Positions 1 through 6,762 are shown, counted from the stretch's first letter. The stretch: DNA of 7,470 nt from Deltaproteobacteria bacterium (GCA_003646995.1 QMLZ01000136.1:1-7470); one strand, 5' to 3'. Translations and numbers: made by a program. The notes: a model not told the origin generated them from the letters alone.

Positions 1-134
1 ACATTGAGCCATAATAGTGACGTTTTTCTCACCAATGGGATTCTCGGCCGACCTTGACGCCGGATCGGGGCAGGTTTCAAGTTCAAGCTTCACATTTGTC
101 ATTATTTATCGTAAGGAATTATGGATTATTGAAA

Positions 135-141
135 AGGTAGG
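135..141 (+). promoter_or_regulatory. Candidate ribosome binding site that decides the plsB start
   Basis: The purine-rich run AGGTAGG ends 7 nt before the ATG at 149. Neither of the two earlier in-frame starts (GTG at 17, ATG at 35) has a Shine-Dalgarno-like sequence in front of it. The match is moderate, not a perfect AGGAGG. Confidence 0.45.
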
Positions 142-148
142 TAAGTGG

Positions 149-2701
149 ATGTCCTGGCTTTTTGAAAGATACCCTTTGTCTTGCATATTGGATTTTAAGC
201 CCGGATTTTTTCTGGGCTGGTTTCTATACAAGCTGTTCAGCAAGGTCCAAATTGACGAGCAGGCAAGAGAAAATCTCAGGGAGAAACAGCGACGGGGCAC
301 CATTATATACGTAACAAAGTATCCAGGCCACCTTGATTTTCTTCTATATCACTTTCGACTGCGCAAGTCACGACTACCATATCCCCGAATCGGGTTGGAT
401 CTCAACATGTCCTTGTTTTTCCCCATTCCCCAGTTCTTAAGAATGGCAAAATTTTACTTGAGACATGTTCTAAAACATGGGAAAGGCCCAAGCCCTTATC
501 AGGGCGGATTGCTTAGAGAGGCAATTCAAAAAGGTGTTCCCGCTCTTCTTTGCCTCCTGGATCCAAAGAGATTTAGACGTCAATTCGTGGAGAAAGGCAG
601 GGACCCTGTAGAATACTTATTGGAAATCCAGGCTACTCTTGATAGGCCCATATTCTTGGTCCCGAGCTTAGTATTGTACAAACATGCTCCAGAGAAGGAT
701 CCAAAGGGCCTCCTGTCTATTCTATTCGGGTATAGGGATAACCCCGGCGCGCTGCGAAAGATTTTTCTCTTTTTCAGGCATCACCGCAAGGCGTTTATTG
801 ACTTTGGCTCGCCCATAGACCTCAAAAAGCTAATCCATTCAGTGGAACATTCCGGCCGATCCAGGGCTGAACTTGTGGAAGACATAAGGGAGGCAATTAT
901 AGAAAGTATCGACAATCAGAAGAAGGCCATCATCGGACCGGTGTTACGTTCCCGTCAGGAGCTAAGGGAAAAGGTACTCAACGACCCGGAAGTGCTTCAA
1001 ACCATCAAACGCTTGTCAAAGGGCAAGCCTGAGCGGGAGCGCCAGCTAAAGGCAAAGGCTGCTGAGTACTTTGACGAAATAGCAGCAGATTTTAGCCAAA
1101 CGTATGCTGGGCTCACTTACTCGATTCTTACCCGGTTTTGGAAAAGGCTGTTTCAGGGTATCGAGATTGATCCTTCAGATCTTGCCAAGGTCAGGAGCTG
1201 GGCACGAAGGGGACCTGTAATATTTGTTCCTTCCCATAAGAGTCATGTGGACTACCTTATCCTTAATTACCTACTTTATGGACATTATGTCCAGGTGCCC
1301 AGGATCGCAGCCGGTCAAAACCTGGCATTTTGGCCCGCTGGCTATATCTTCAGAAAGTGCGGAGCATTTTTTATAAGGAGAACGTTTGGGGGCGCGCGCC
1401 TATACACCAAGGTCTTTTCCGCGTACGTCGGACAATTGCTTCGAGAAGGGTTCTCCATAGAATTTTTCATAGAAGGAGGCAGAAGCAGGTCGGGGAAACT
1501 TGTACTCCCGAAGACGGGCTTTCTTGCCATCCTGTTGAACGCCTACCTTAAGGGATACTGTAGTGACCTTATCTTTGTCCCGGCTTCCATAGCATACGAC
1601 AGGGTGATGGAAGAAAAGTCTTACATGCGGGAGCAAAAAGGGGAGGCAAAAGAAAAGGAAAGCTTTCGCCAGATGATAAAGGCCCGACAACTCCTGAAAA
1701 AAAAGTATGGAAAGATCTACATTAGGTTCGGCGAGCCCTTCTCGCTAAAGGAATATTTACAAACCCAAGAATCCAGCCCCAGTGAAATGGAAGAGGCCCT
1801 TGCATTGAAACTTGTCAAGGCCATAAATAAAGTTACCCCCGTTACGCCCCTGGCCTTGGTGTCTTCGGCGATTCTTTCCCGCCTTAAGAAGTCTTTTGAT
1901 ACCAGCAGTCTTTACCAGGACATCCAGGTGCTGTTTTCCTTTCTCAGCCAAGAAGGAGCCCCGATGGCTTCATCCTTGTCAAGCCTGCAATCGGCCACTG
2001 AGGAAACACTTCGTCTTTTGGTATCATGGAAGGTCATAGCACCTGTACAGGAGTTAAGCGGCGCAAGCGTTGTCTATACCTTACAGCCAAAGAAAAGAAG
2101 GGAAATAGCCTATTATAAAAACAGCATAATTCACTTCTTTATCGACTACTGCCTTGTTGGGTTATCCCTCTTGGGTGGAAAGGACTCGGAAAAATCCATT
2201 GACGACATCGAACAGGATTTCATTTTCTTGAAAGATTTGTTCAGGTATGAATTCATCTTTGCTGATAATGAGGAACAGCCCCGGAAGGGCCTTGCATACT
2301 TTCAGCAACTTGGCCTCATAGAAACCATAGATGGTATGGCAAGACTGAGGGTGACCAAGAGGGGATACAACCAACTTCCACTATGGGCCGGACTGGTGAA
2401 GGAATTCTTAGAGTCATACTGGATCGCTGCAAAGGCAATCGCTTCGTCACCACCCGACAAAAGGAAACGAACCGAACTACTGAAGAGAATGGCGAGTCTC
2501 GGCAGCAAGCTAGTAGCCTCGGGTGTAGTGGACCTTGAGGAGGCTGTGTCTCACATAACATTCAACAATGCCTTCATGTACCTTAACGAGACAGTACTCA
2601 GAGCTCGTCGGGATGAAGTAGCCACAGACGAGGAGATAACGCGCCGGGCTGAAGCCCTTGCAGAAAAAATCCGTTCCTTTTCTTCTTCTATATCCGCTTA
2701 A
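149..2701 (+). CDS. plsB: Glycerol-3-phosphate 1-O-acyltransferase PlsB
   Basis: This enzyme transfers a fatty acyl group from acyl-ACP or acyl-CoA to sn-glycerol 3-phosphate at position 1, giving lysophosphatidate, the first step of phospholipid synthesis at the inner membrane. The 850 residues compare with about 807 in E. coli PlsB. All four acyltransferase motifs are visible: HKSHVD (catalytic H363 and D368, the HX4D pair), GAFFIRR (405-411), FFIEGGRSRSGK (439-450) and VPASIAYDRVME (477-488). The block IAAGQNLAFWPAG just before motif II is also PlsB-like. The N-terminal third (about 50-260) matches the non-catalytic N-terminal part of PlsB, for example IIYVTKYPGHLDFL and VPSLVLYKHAP. The C-terminal part (about 550-850) is helical, as in the family. 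I chose ATG 149 for its upstream AGG-rich site and because the preceding 44 codons look non-coding; the frame is open back to GTG 17. The gene stands alone here and converges on ppdK with a 39-bp gap and no visible terminator hairpin. Confidence 0.95.
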   Translation: MSWLFERYPLSCILDFKPGFFLGWFLYKLFSKVQIDEQARENLREKQRRGTIIYVTKYPGHLDFLLYHFRLRKSRLPYPRIGLDLNMSLFFPIPQFLRMAKFYLRHVLKHGKGPSPYQGGLLREAIQKGVPALLCLLDPKRFRRQFVEKGRDPVEYLLEIQATLDRPIFLVPSLVLYKHAPEKDPKGLLSILFGYRDNPGALRKIFLFFRHHRKAFIDFGSPIDLKKLIHSVEHSGRSRAELVEDIREAIIESIDNQKKAIIGPVLRSRQELREKVLNDPEVLQTIKRLSKGKPERERQLKAKAAEYFDEIAADFSQTYAGLTYSILTRFWKRLFQGIEIDPSDLAKVRSWARRGPVIFVPSHKSHVDYLILNYLLYGHYVQVPRIAAGQNLAFWPAGYIFRKCGAFFIRRTFGGARLYTKVFSAYVGQLLREGFSIEFFIEGGRSRSGKLVLPKTGFLAILLNAYLKGYCSDLIFVPASIAYDRVMEEKSYMREQKGEAKEKESFRQMIKARQLLKKKYGKIYIRFGEPFSLKEYLQTQESSPSEMEEALALKLVKAINKVTPVTPLALVSSAILSRLKKSFDTSSLYQDIQVLFSFLSQEGAPMASSLSSLQSATEETLRLLVSWKVIAPVQELSGASVVYTLQPKKRREIAYYKNSIIHFFIDYCLVGLSLLGGKDSEKSIDDIEQDFIFLKDLFRYEFIFADNEEQPRKGLAYFQQLGLIETIDGMARLRVTKRGYNQLPLWAGLVKEFLESYWIAAKAIASSPPDKRKRTELLKRMASLGSKLVASGVVDLEEAVSHITFNNAFMYLNETVLRARRDEVATDEEITRRAEALAEKIRSFSSSISA

Positions 2702-2740
2702 GCCTCACCCCCACCACACTTTATTGCCTCTGCCATACGC

Positions 2741-5536
2741 CTATATTATCTTATACTCCTTTTCGGTCAATTTTGCGTGGGCAGCCGCAAGCCTTGCAAT
2801 AGGCACCCGCGGCGGGGAGCATGATACGTAGCTCATCTTTATGTGGTGGCAGAACTTGATAGACTCTGGATGACCTCCCTGCTCGCCGCATATTCCTATC
2901 TTCATGTCAGGCCTGGTCTTTCTAGCCCACTCGCAGGTTATCATCATCAACCTTCCTACTCCTTTAATATCCAATACCTCAAAGGGATTGTGCTGCAAAA
3001 TTCCCCTTTCCTTGTAAAGGGGCAGAAACTTGTTTTCTGCGTCCTCTCGTGAAAAAGAAAACGTGGCTTGGGTAAGGTCATTGGTTCCAAAGGAGAAAAA
3101 CTCGGCCAGTTCCGCAATCCGACCTGCCCGCATACATGCTCTCACCACCTCTATCATTGTTCCGAACTTGTATGGTACCTTAATCTTGTACTTCTTCTCC
3201 ACATCCTTGTGGATCTGGGTCACATACCTATGGACGTATTTTAACTCTTGCAACGTGCATACCTGGGGCACCATGATTTCCGGGACCATCTGCCCCCCGT
3301 CTTTCAGGTGCTCGGCGGTTGCCTCCAAAATAGCACGAATCTGCATGCTGTAAATTTCCGGATATGTAATACCCAGCCTCACTCCTCTGTGGCCCAGCAT
3401 AGGGTTGGTCTCAGCCAGCGCCCTCACCTTTTTAAGCATTTGCTCCTTGGCCTCTATGAGTTCCTCGGCCAGGTGCTTGTTTTTAAGCTCTTCCAATCCC
3501 CTGGTGATCATCTCAAGATTCGCTGCATATTTTTTATGAAGTCCTGGATCCAGGAGTTTCAAGGTCTCGGGCAACGCTGCCATGCCTTCCACTGTCTTTC
3601 TCAGCTCCCGCAAACGGGCTATTTCATTCACCAGTTCCTCTGCGGAAGGCAAGAACTCGTGGATAGGAGGGTCCAGAAGCCTGATAGTCACTGGCATGCC
3701 GTCCATGATCCTGAAAATTTCTTTGAAATCATCCTTTTGAAAAGGAAGCAGCTTATCCAGAGTGGCTTGTCTCTCCTCGGTGGTGTCAGCCAAAATCATT
3801 TCTTGCACTATGGGCAGGCGCTCGGGATGGTTGAACATTCGCTCAGTCCGGCATAATCCGATACCTTTCGCCCCATATTTCTTGGCCTTGGCCACTGCCT
3901 CGGGAGTGTCCGCATTAGCCATTACTTCCAGCTCACTGATCTCGTCCGCCCATTCCAAAAGAACCAAGAGGTCTTCCACAAACTCGGGTTCAATCGTAGG
4001 CACCTGGCCCTGATACACCTTTCCGGTGCTCCCATCTATGGTAATAACATCTCCTTCCCTTAAAACTACGCCTCCAACAATCGCCTCCCTTGCCTGGTGA
4101 TCAATAACAATGGCCTCGCATCCGGACACACATGGTTTTCCCATACTTCTGGCCACCACAGCGGCATGGGATGTCTTGCCACCCCGACTGGTGAGGATAC
4201 CCTGGGCAGCGAAAAACCCATGTATATCTTCAGGTTTGGTCTCTTCTCTCACCAAAATCACCTTTTCACCCAATTTGGCCTTTGACTCGGCCCTGTCCGC
4301 GTCAAACACCATCTTGCCTGAGGCAGCCCCAGGAGAGGCGGGCAAACCCTCTGCCAAAATTTTGGCCTCGGCGTTAGGATCAAGTCGCGGATGAAGAAGC
4401 TGTGCCAGCATATCCGGCTGGACCCTCAAAATTGCTTCTTCCTCGGTTATTAGCCCCTCATTCACCATATCAATGGAGGTCTTAATGAATGCCGCGGCGT
4501 TCATCTTGGCATTCCGGGTCTGCAGGCAATAAAGCTTTCCATTCTCTATTGTAAACTCAAAATCCTGCACTTCCCTGTAATGACGCTCCAGCGTGTGCCT
4601 CAATTTTTCGAGCTCCCGGTAAACCTCGGGCATTTCTCTTCGCAATTCGCGGATAGGCTTTGGGGTTCGAATGCCCGCTACTACGTCCTCACCCTGAGCA
4701 TTGATCATATACTCGCCGTACAGCCTGTTTTCCCCGGTGGCAGGATTTCTGGTGAAGGCAACGCCTGTGGCGCTAGTGTCGCCCATGTTACCAAATACCA
4801 TGGTACAGATGTTAACCGCTGTGCCATTTGCCATATCAGGTGTGATGTTAAACTCCCGGCGGTAATCTACAGCCCTTTTCCCCATCCAAGACTTAAAAAC
4901 AGCTTCCACCGCTGCCTCTAGTTGCTCGTGAGGATCTTGGGGAAACGGCCTCTTTGCTTTTGACTCAATGACCTTCAAAAATTCAGAGCACGCCTCCTTT
5001 AGAGCCTTTGCATCAAGCTCAACATCATCTCTTGCTTTGTATTTCTTTTTTATCTGGTTGAAAACCTTATCAAATTCTTCATCAGGTATTCCCATTGCCA
5101 CGGATCCAAACAATTGGATGAGACGCCTGTAGGAGTCATAGGCAAACCGCTCGTTTCCCGTGATCTTGGCTAAACCTTTTACTGTTTCGTCATTCAACCC
5201 GAGATTCAATATAGTGTCCATCATCCCAGGCATGGATATGGCCGCACCTGAGCGCACCGAAACAAGCAAGGGATTCTTGGGGTCTCCAAAGCCCTTTCCA
5301 GTCTTCTTTTCTAGGGCTGCCATGGCAACCCTGATCTGTTCCTTCAACTCGGGATCCAGCCCCTTTTTCCCCTTGGACAAGTATGAGCGGCAGGCCTCGG
5401 TTGTTATTACGAATCCAGGAGGTACGGGCAGCCCTATCTGCGTCATTTCGCATAAGTTGGCACCCTTGCCCCCCAAAAGCTGCTTATTCTTTCCATCCCC
5501 TTCTTCAAATGAGTAGACATATTTCTTAGGACTCAT
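2741..5536 (-). CDS. ppdK: Pyruvate, phosphate dikinase (PpdK)
   Basis: This cytoplasmic enzyme reversibly converts pyruvate, ATP and phosphate to phosphoenolpyruvate, AMP and pyrophosphate. In an anaerobe it would feed gluconeogenesis. It has 931 residues; the Clostridium symbiosum enzyme has about 874. The N-terminal ATP-grasp domain (about 1-345) shows LGGKGANL with K24, SVRSGA with R95, the EFT segment with E327, and Q339/R341 in LQTRNAK. The swivelling phosphohistidine domain (about 390-510) carries GGKTSHAAVVAR with catalytic H457 and the neighbouring T455, the position regulated by phosphorylation in plant enzymes. The C-terminal TIM barrel has R563/R566 (CRTER), R619 (RLLDPP), E796, N819 (FGTND) and the acid/base C883 in GICGEQGG, where many relatives have EHGG. 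Residues 631-710 between HEFLP and NPMLGHRG are about 50 longer than I expect. ATG 5536 is preferred over the in-frame ATG 5572 because AAGGAGG lies 5 nt upstream. The start overlaps the end of the upstream membrane-protein gene by 11 bp, so translation is probably coupled. Confidence 0.97.
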   Translation of the reverse strand: MSPKKYVYSFEEGDGKNKQLLGGKGANLCEMTQIGLPVPPGFVITTEACRSYLSKGKKGLDPELKEQIRVAMAALEKKTGKGFGDPKNPLLVSVRSGAAISMPGMMDTILNLGLNDETVKGLAKITGNERFAYDSYRRLIQLFGSVAMGIPDEEFDKVFNQIKKKYKARDDVELDAKALKEACSEFLKVIESKAKRPFPQDPHEQLEAAVEAVFKSWMGKRAVDYRREFNITPDMANGTAVNICTMVFGNMGDTSATGVAFTRNPATGENRLYGEYMINAQGEDVVAGIRTPKPIRELRREMPEVYRELEKLRHTLERHYREVQDFEFTIENGKLYCLQTRNAKMNAAAFIKTSIDMVNEGLITEEEAILRVQPDMLAQLLHPRLDPNAEAKILAEGLPASPGAASGKMVFDADRAESKAKLGEKVILVREETKPEDIHGFFAAQGILTSRGGKTSHAAVVARSMGKPCVSGCEAIVIDHQAREAIVGGVVLREGDVITIDGSTGKVYQGQVPTIEPEFVEDLLVLLEWADEISELEVMANADTPEAVAKAKKYGAKGIGLCRTERMFNHPERLPIVQEMILADTTEERQATLDKLLPFQKDDFKEIFRIMDGMPVTIRLLDPPIHEFLPSAEELVNEIARLRELRKTVEGMAALPETLKLLDPGLHKKYAANLEMITRGLEELKNKHLAEELIEAKEQMLKKVRALAETNPMLGHRGVRLGITYPEIYSMQIRAILEATAEHLKDGGQMVPEIMVPQVCTLQELKYVHRYVTQIHKDVEKKYKIKVPYKFGTMIEVVRACMRAGRIAELAEFFSFGTNDLTQATFSFSREDAENKFLPLYKERGILQHNPFEVLDIKGVGRLMMITCEWARKTRPDMKIGICGEQGGHPESIKFCHHIKMSYVSCSPPRVPIARLAAAHAKLTEKEYKII

Positions 5537-5714
5537 GGCTTCCTCCTTGGTCTCGTTTTCTGACGTACTCAAACAGGTATGACAACACCAGCATCAATAT
5601 GGCAAGACCAGCAATTCCTAAGGCAGGTGCTTGCTTGAAAAAAAACCGACATATGAAAAACGCAAAAAGCCCCGAAAGCAGTGCCCTGAGAATGAATATT
5701 TCAAACGATCCCAT
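5526..5714 (-). CDS. Small two-helix membrane protein, unrecognised
   Basis: I do not recognise this 62-residue protein. Two strongly hydrophobic stretches are visible, about residues 5-26 (IFILRALLSGLFAFFICRFF) and 31-52 (ALGIAGLAILMLVLSYLFEY). A short turn KQAP separates them, and the tail is charged (VRKRDQGGSHES). The arginine/lysine-rich segment after helix 2 and the basic residues in the loop make the topology hard to call. ATG 5714 is preferred because AAAGGAGG lies 8 nt upstream; the frame continues to ATG 5756, whose extra 14 residues look like read-through of the leader. The 11-bp overlap with ppdK and the good ribosome site argue for a real gene rather than a chance ORF. It might tether or modulate a partner at the membrane, but nothing in the sequence shows this. 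Confidence 0.75.
   Translation of the reverse strand: MGSFEIFILRALLSGLFAFFICRFFFKQAPALGIAGLAILMLVLSYLFEYVRKRDQGGSHES
5542..5548 (-). promoter_or_regulatory. Shine-Dalgarno site fixing the ppdK start
   Basis: On the minus strand the sequence reads AAGGAGG, 5 nt before ATG 5536. It lies inside the last codons of the upstream membrane-protein gene. This supports a 931-residue PpdK and makes the longer 943-residue reading from ATG 5572 unlikely. Confidence 0.85.
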
Positions 5715-5722
5715 AAAATCGG

Positions 5723-5730
5723 CCTCCTTT
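5723..5730 (-). promoter_or_regulatory. Shine-Dalgarno site of the small membrane-protein gene
   Basis: The minus strand reads AAAGGAGG, 8 nt before ATG 5714. It decides for the 62-residue product over the 76-residue reading from ATG 5756, and it is the best sign that this short frame is translated. Confidence 0.75.
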
Positions 5731-5774
5731 GCCAGAAACCTGTCTCCAAATCTCACCTGGGTAACTTTAGGAAA

Positions 5775-6101
5775 TCATGGCTTTTTGAAGGGGATCACCT
5801 GTCCGCGCTTTCCTGCCTCTTTCTTTTCACCATCTTGCTTTTCTGGCTCAAGGGACTCATCCTCTGGCAAAGCCCTTTCCACCCCTTCAAGCCTCATGAG
5901 TATGCCCCCCATAGTAAAGGGCTCGCCATCAATGTATGACTCTCTCAAGATCCACGTTACGGGATGCGCAGGAATCGTGAGTAGAAGGAGGGTGATCTGG
6001 AACCAATCCTTCTTTACATCAGGTTTGATGCGTTCTATCCGCCCGTATACAGCCGGTTGATTGTCGTAGTAAATCAAAACAACCTCTCCGATATTTCTCA
6101 T
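5775..6101 (-). CDS. Hypothetical protein, 108 residues, compact domain plus charged tail
   Basis: I do not recognise a named family. Residues 1-72 look like a folded, beta-rich domain: hydrophobic positions alternate in GEVVLIYYDNQPAVYGRIER and again around WFQITLLLLTIP and WILRESYIDGEPFTM. Tryptophans, glycines and prolines are spaced as in a small barrel. Residues about 75-108 are acidic and then basic (EDESLEPEKQDGEKKEAGKRGQ) and probably disordered, ending in VIPFKKP. No signal peptide is visible. The LLLLTIP run is too short and too near charged residues to be a clear membrane helix, so the protein is probably cytoplasmic. The start at 6101 is supported by AGGAAGG 6 nt upstream, which overlaps the TAG stop of the fmdB-like gene. 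That overlap and the 11-bp gap suggest coupled expression with the zinc-ribbon gene. The gap to the membrane-protein gene is 60 bp. Confidence 0.8.
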   Translation of the reverse strand: MRNIGEVVLIYYDNQPAVYGRIERIKPDVKKDWFQITLLLLTIPAHPVTWILRESYIDGEPFTMGGILMRLEGVERALPEDESLEPEKQDGEKKEAGKRGQVIPFKKP

Positions 6102-6107
6102 AATGCG

Positions 6108-6114
6108 CCTTCCT
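6108..6114 (-). promoter_or_regulatory. Shine-Dalgarno site overlapping the fmdB-like stop codon
   Basis: The minus strand reads AGGAAGG, 6 nt before ATG 6101. Its first bases are part of the TAG stop (6115-6113) of the zinc-ribbon gene, so ribosomes finishing that gene end directly on the next initiation site. Confidence 0.65.
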
Positions 6115-6454
6115 ATTCACTGTCCTTTATGACCGTTGAAGGATCGGTCCTTATCCGATCCAGTTTTTCCTCAAAACTCTTACCCAAATCTACTCCCATT
6201 TGCTTGGCACGCCATTTCGCATGAAGGCCTATGTTGCGGCTATCTTTGAAAAAGCTATCCTCTTTCTGCGCTTTTGGATCATAATTGGCCAGGCGGTCCG
6301 CCTCGCTCACGTGATAAAAGGTGCGTGAAATCAGCCTTCTGAAATTGGCTCCATTGCACCGGGGACACTCAAGATCCCCCTCTTCTTCGGCCTTCAGGAT
6401 AAGGGCTTGAAAAACTTCACCGCAGGCCTTGCACTCGTATTCATAGATAGGCAT
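6113..6454 (-). CDS. FmdB-family zinc-ribbon protein
   Basis: The N-terminus MPIYEYECKACG is the hallmark of the FmdB/CxxC-CxxC regulatory-type zinc ribbon (SSSS family). Cysteines C8, C11, C30 and C33 (YECKACG and LECPRCNG) form the two knuckles that would bind one zinc. The strand FRRLISRTF (38-46) completes the ribbon. The family is named after a putative regulator near formamidase/amidase genes, but most members have no proven function. Residues 47-113 form a charged, mainly helical tail; the segment AKWRAKQMGVDLGKSFEEKLDRI resembles the helix I recall from long FmdB proteins of Desulfobacterota. Full length is 113 residues. The start is firm: an in-frame stop (TAG) lies only 15 nt upstream, with a G-rich run between. 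It is the first gene of the minus-strand cluster, so its promoter should lie in the intergenic region to the right. Confidence 0.9.
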   Translation of the reverse strand: MPIYEYECKACGEVFQALILKAEEEGDLECPRCNGANFRRLISRTFYHVSEADRLANYDPKAQKEDSFFKDSRNIGLHAKWRAKQMGVDLGKSFEEKLDRIRTDPSTVIKDSE

Positions 6455-6514
6455 TTTCCCTACCCCCTATACGCCAACGTGGACCCAATGAAGGAATTTA
6501 CCATACCTTGCACA

Positions 6515-6520
6515 CTTATA
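6515..6520 (-). promoter_or_regulatory. Possible -10 box for the fmdB-like/ppdK cluster
   Basis: The minus strand reads TTTATAAGTG, giving a -10-like TATAAG that would place transcription start about 50 nt before ATG 6454. No convincing -35 hexamer lies 16-18 bp upstream, so this is weak. Confidence 0.25.
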
Positions 6521-6565
6521 AAATCAAGATTGAAATACATCCTCGTGAACCTCGGCAACTAATGC

Positions 6566-6580
6566 TTGATTAATCATCAA
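6566..6580 (+). promoter_or_regulatory. FNR/CRP-like inverted repeat TTGAT-N5-ATCAA
   Basis: TTGATTAATCATCAA contains half-sites TTGAT and ATCAA separated by 5 bp, and also an exact 10-bp palindrome, TGATTAATCA (6567-6576). The FNR consensus has the same half-sites with a 4-bp spacer, so this is near to it but not exact. It lies about 45 bp upstream of the possible minus-strand -10 box, a position where an activator of the CRP/FNR superfamily could act. The assignment is inference. Confidence 0.3.
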
Positions 6581-6611
6581 AATTTTATTTTACACTATCC
6601 TAACCTAGTAT

Positions 6612-6622
6612 TACAAACAAAT
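6612..6622 (+). repeat. Left copy of an 11-bp direct repeat
   Basis: TACAAACAAAT occurs here and again at 6805-6815, in the same orientation and 193 bp apart. The two copies bracket the structured element at 6646-6718. An exact 11-bp pair in AT-rich DNA may be chance, or it may be a trace of a target-site duplication or a pair of regulator sites. Confidence 0.35.
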
Positions 6623-6645
6623 CACCTACAATTTGAACCAAAACC

Positions 6646-6718
6646 GACCCGGAAAGCACGAATTTGTTCATGTCCCTTTTTTGGAGGTTATTTTAGGGAC
6701 CCGGCAGCGCCCGGGGAC
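6646..6718. repeat. Cluster of nested inverted repeats, possible dispersed palindromic element
   Basis: Several pairings fit in 73 bp. CCCGG (6648-6652 or 6700-6704) can pair with CCGGG (6711-6715). GTCCCT (6672-6677) can pair with AGGGAC (6695-6700), or its GTCCC with GGGAC (6714-6718). CACGAA/TTCATG (6657-6662 and 6667-6672) forms a small hairpin with a 4-nt loop, complete with one G-U pair if read from the minus strand. GACCCGG is also directly repeated at 6646-6652 and 6698-6704. No T-run follows closely in the plus direction, so a plain intrinsic terminator is unlikely. It resembles REP-like intergenic repeats, but copy number cannot be judged from this window. Confidence 0.35.
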
Positions 6719-6732
6719 TCACGGTTTTCTTC

Positions 6733-6762
6733 TTGACAGATCAAACGCGATTGTGGCATGTT
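6733..6762 (+). promoter_or_regulatory. Candidate promoter for the HdrA-like gene
   Basis: A perfect -35 hexamer TTGACA (6733-6738) is followed after 18 bp by CATGTT (6757-6762), a poor -10 with 3 of 6 matches. A start near 6770 would leave a leader of about 80 nt before ATG 6849. The -35 is convincing only by itself. Confidence 0.3.

Noticed and set aside
1..57. Tail of an upstream plus-strand gene ending in TGA at 55-57
   Set aside because: Only 18 codons are open in this frame, and they show no recognisable protein; too short to support.
17..148. N-terminal extension of PlsB from GTG 17 or ATG 35
   Set aside because: No ribosome site precedes either start, the 44 extra residues look non-coding, and E. 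coli PlsB aligns from near the residue at 149. It is not excluded: the frame is open from just after a stop at 5-7.
3248..3856. 202-residue plus-strand open frame opposite ppdK
   Set aside because: It is antisense to conserved PpdK blocks, including the PEP-binding region, and its product is rich in H, Q and S as expected for a shadow frame.
5537..5572. PpdK start at ATG 5572
   Set aside because: The 12 extra residues do not match PpdK N-termini and would extend the overlap with the upstream gene; ATG 5536 has AAGGAGG at ideal spacing.
5599..6060. 153-residue plus-strand open frame opposite the two small genes
   Set aside because: It overlaps two minus-strand genes that have good ribosome sites and coherent protein patterns; its own product has no domain-like features.
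6696..6732. Intrinsic terminator at CCCGG/CCGGG followed by TTTTCTTCTT
   Set aside because: The T-rich run begins about 9 bp after the stem and is interrupted, the stem is only 5 bp, and no gene ends just upstream on the plus strand.
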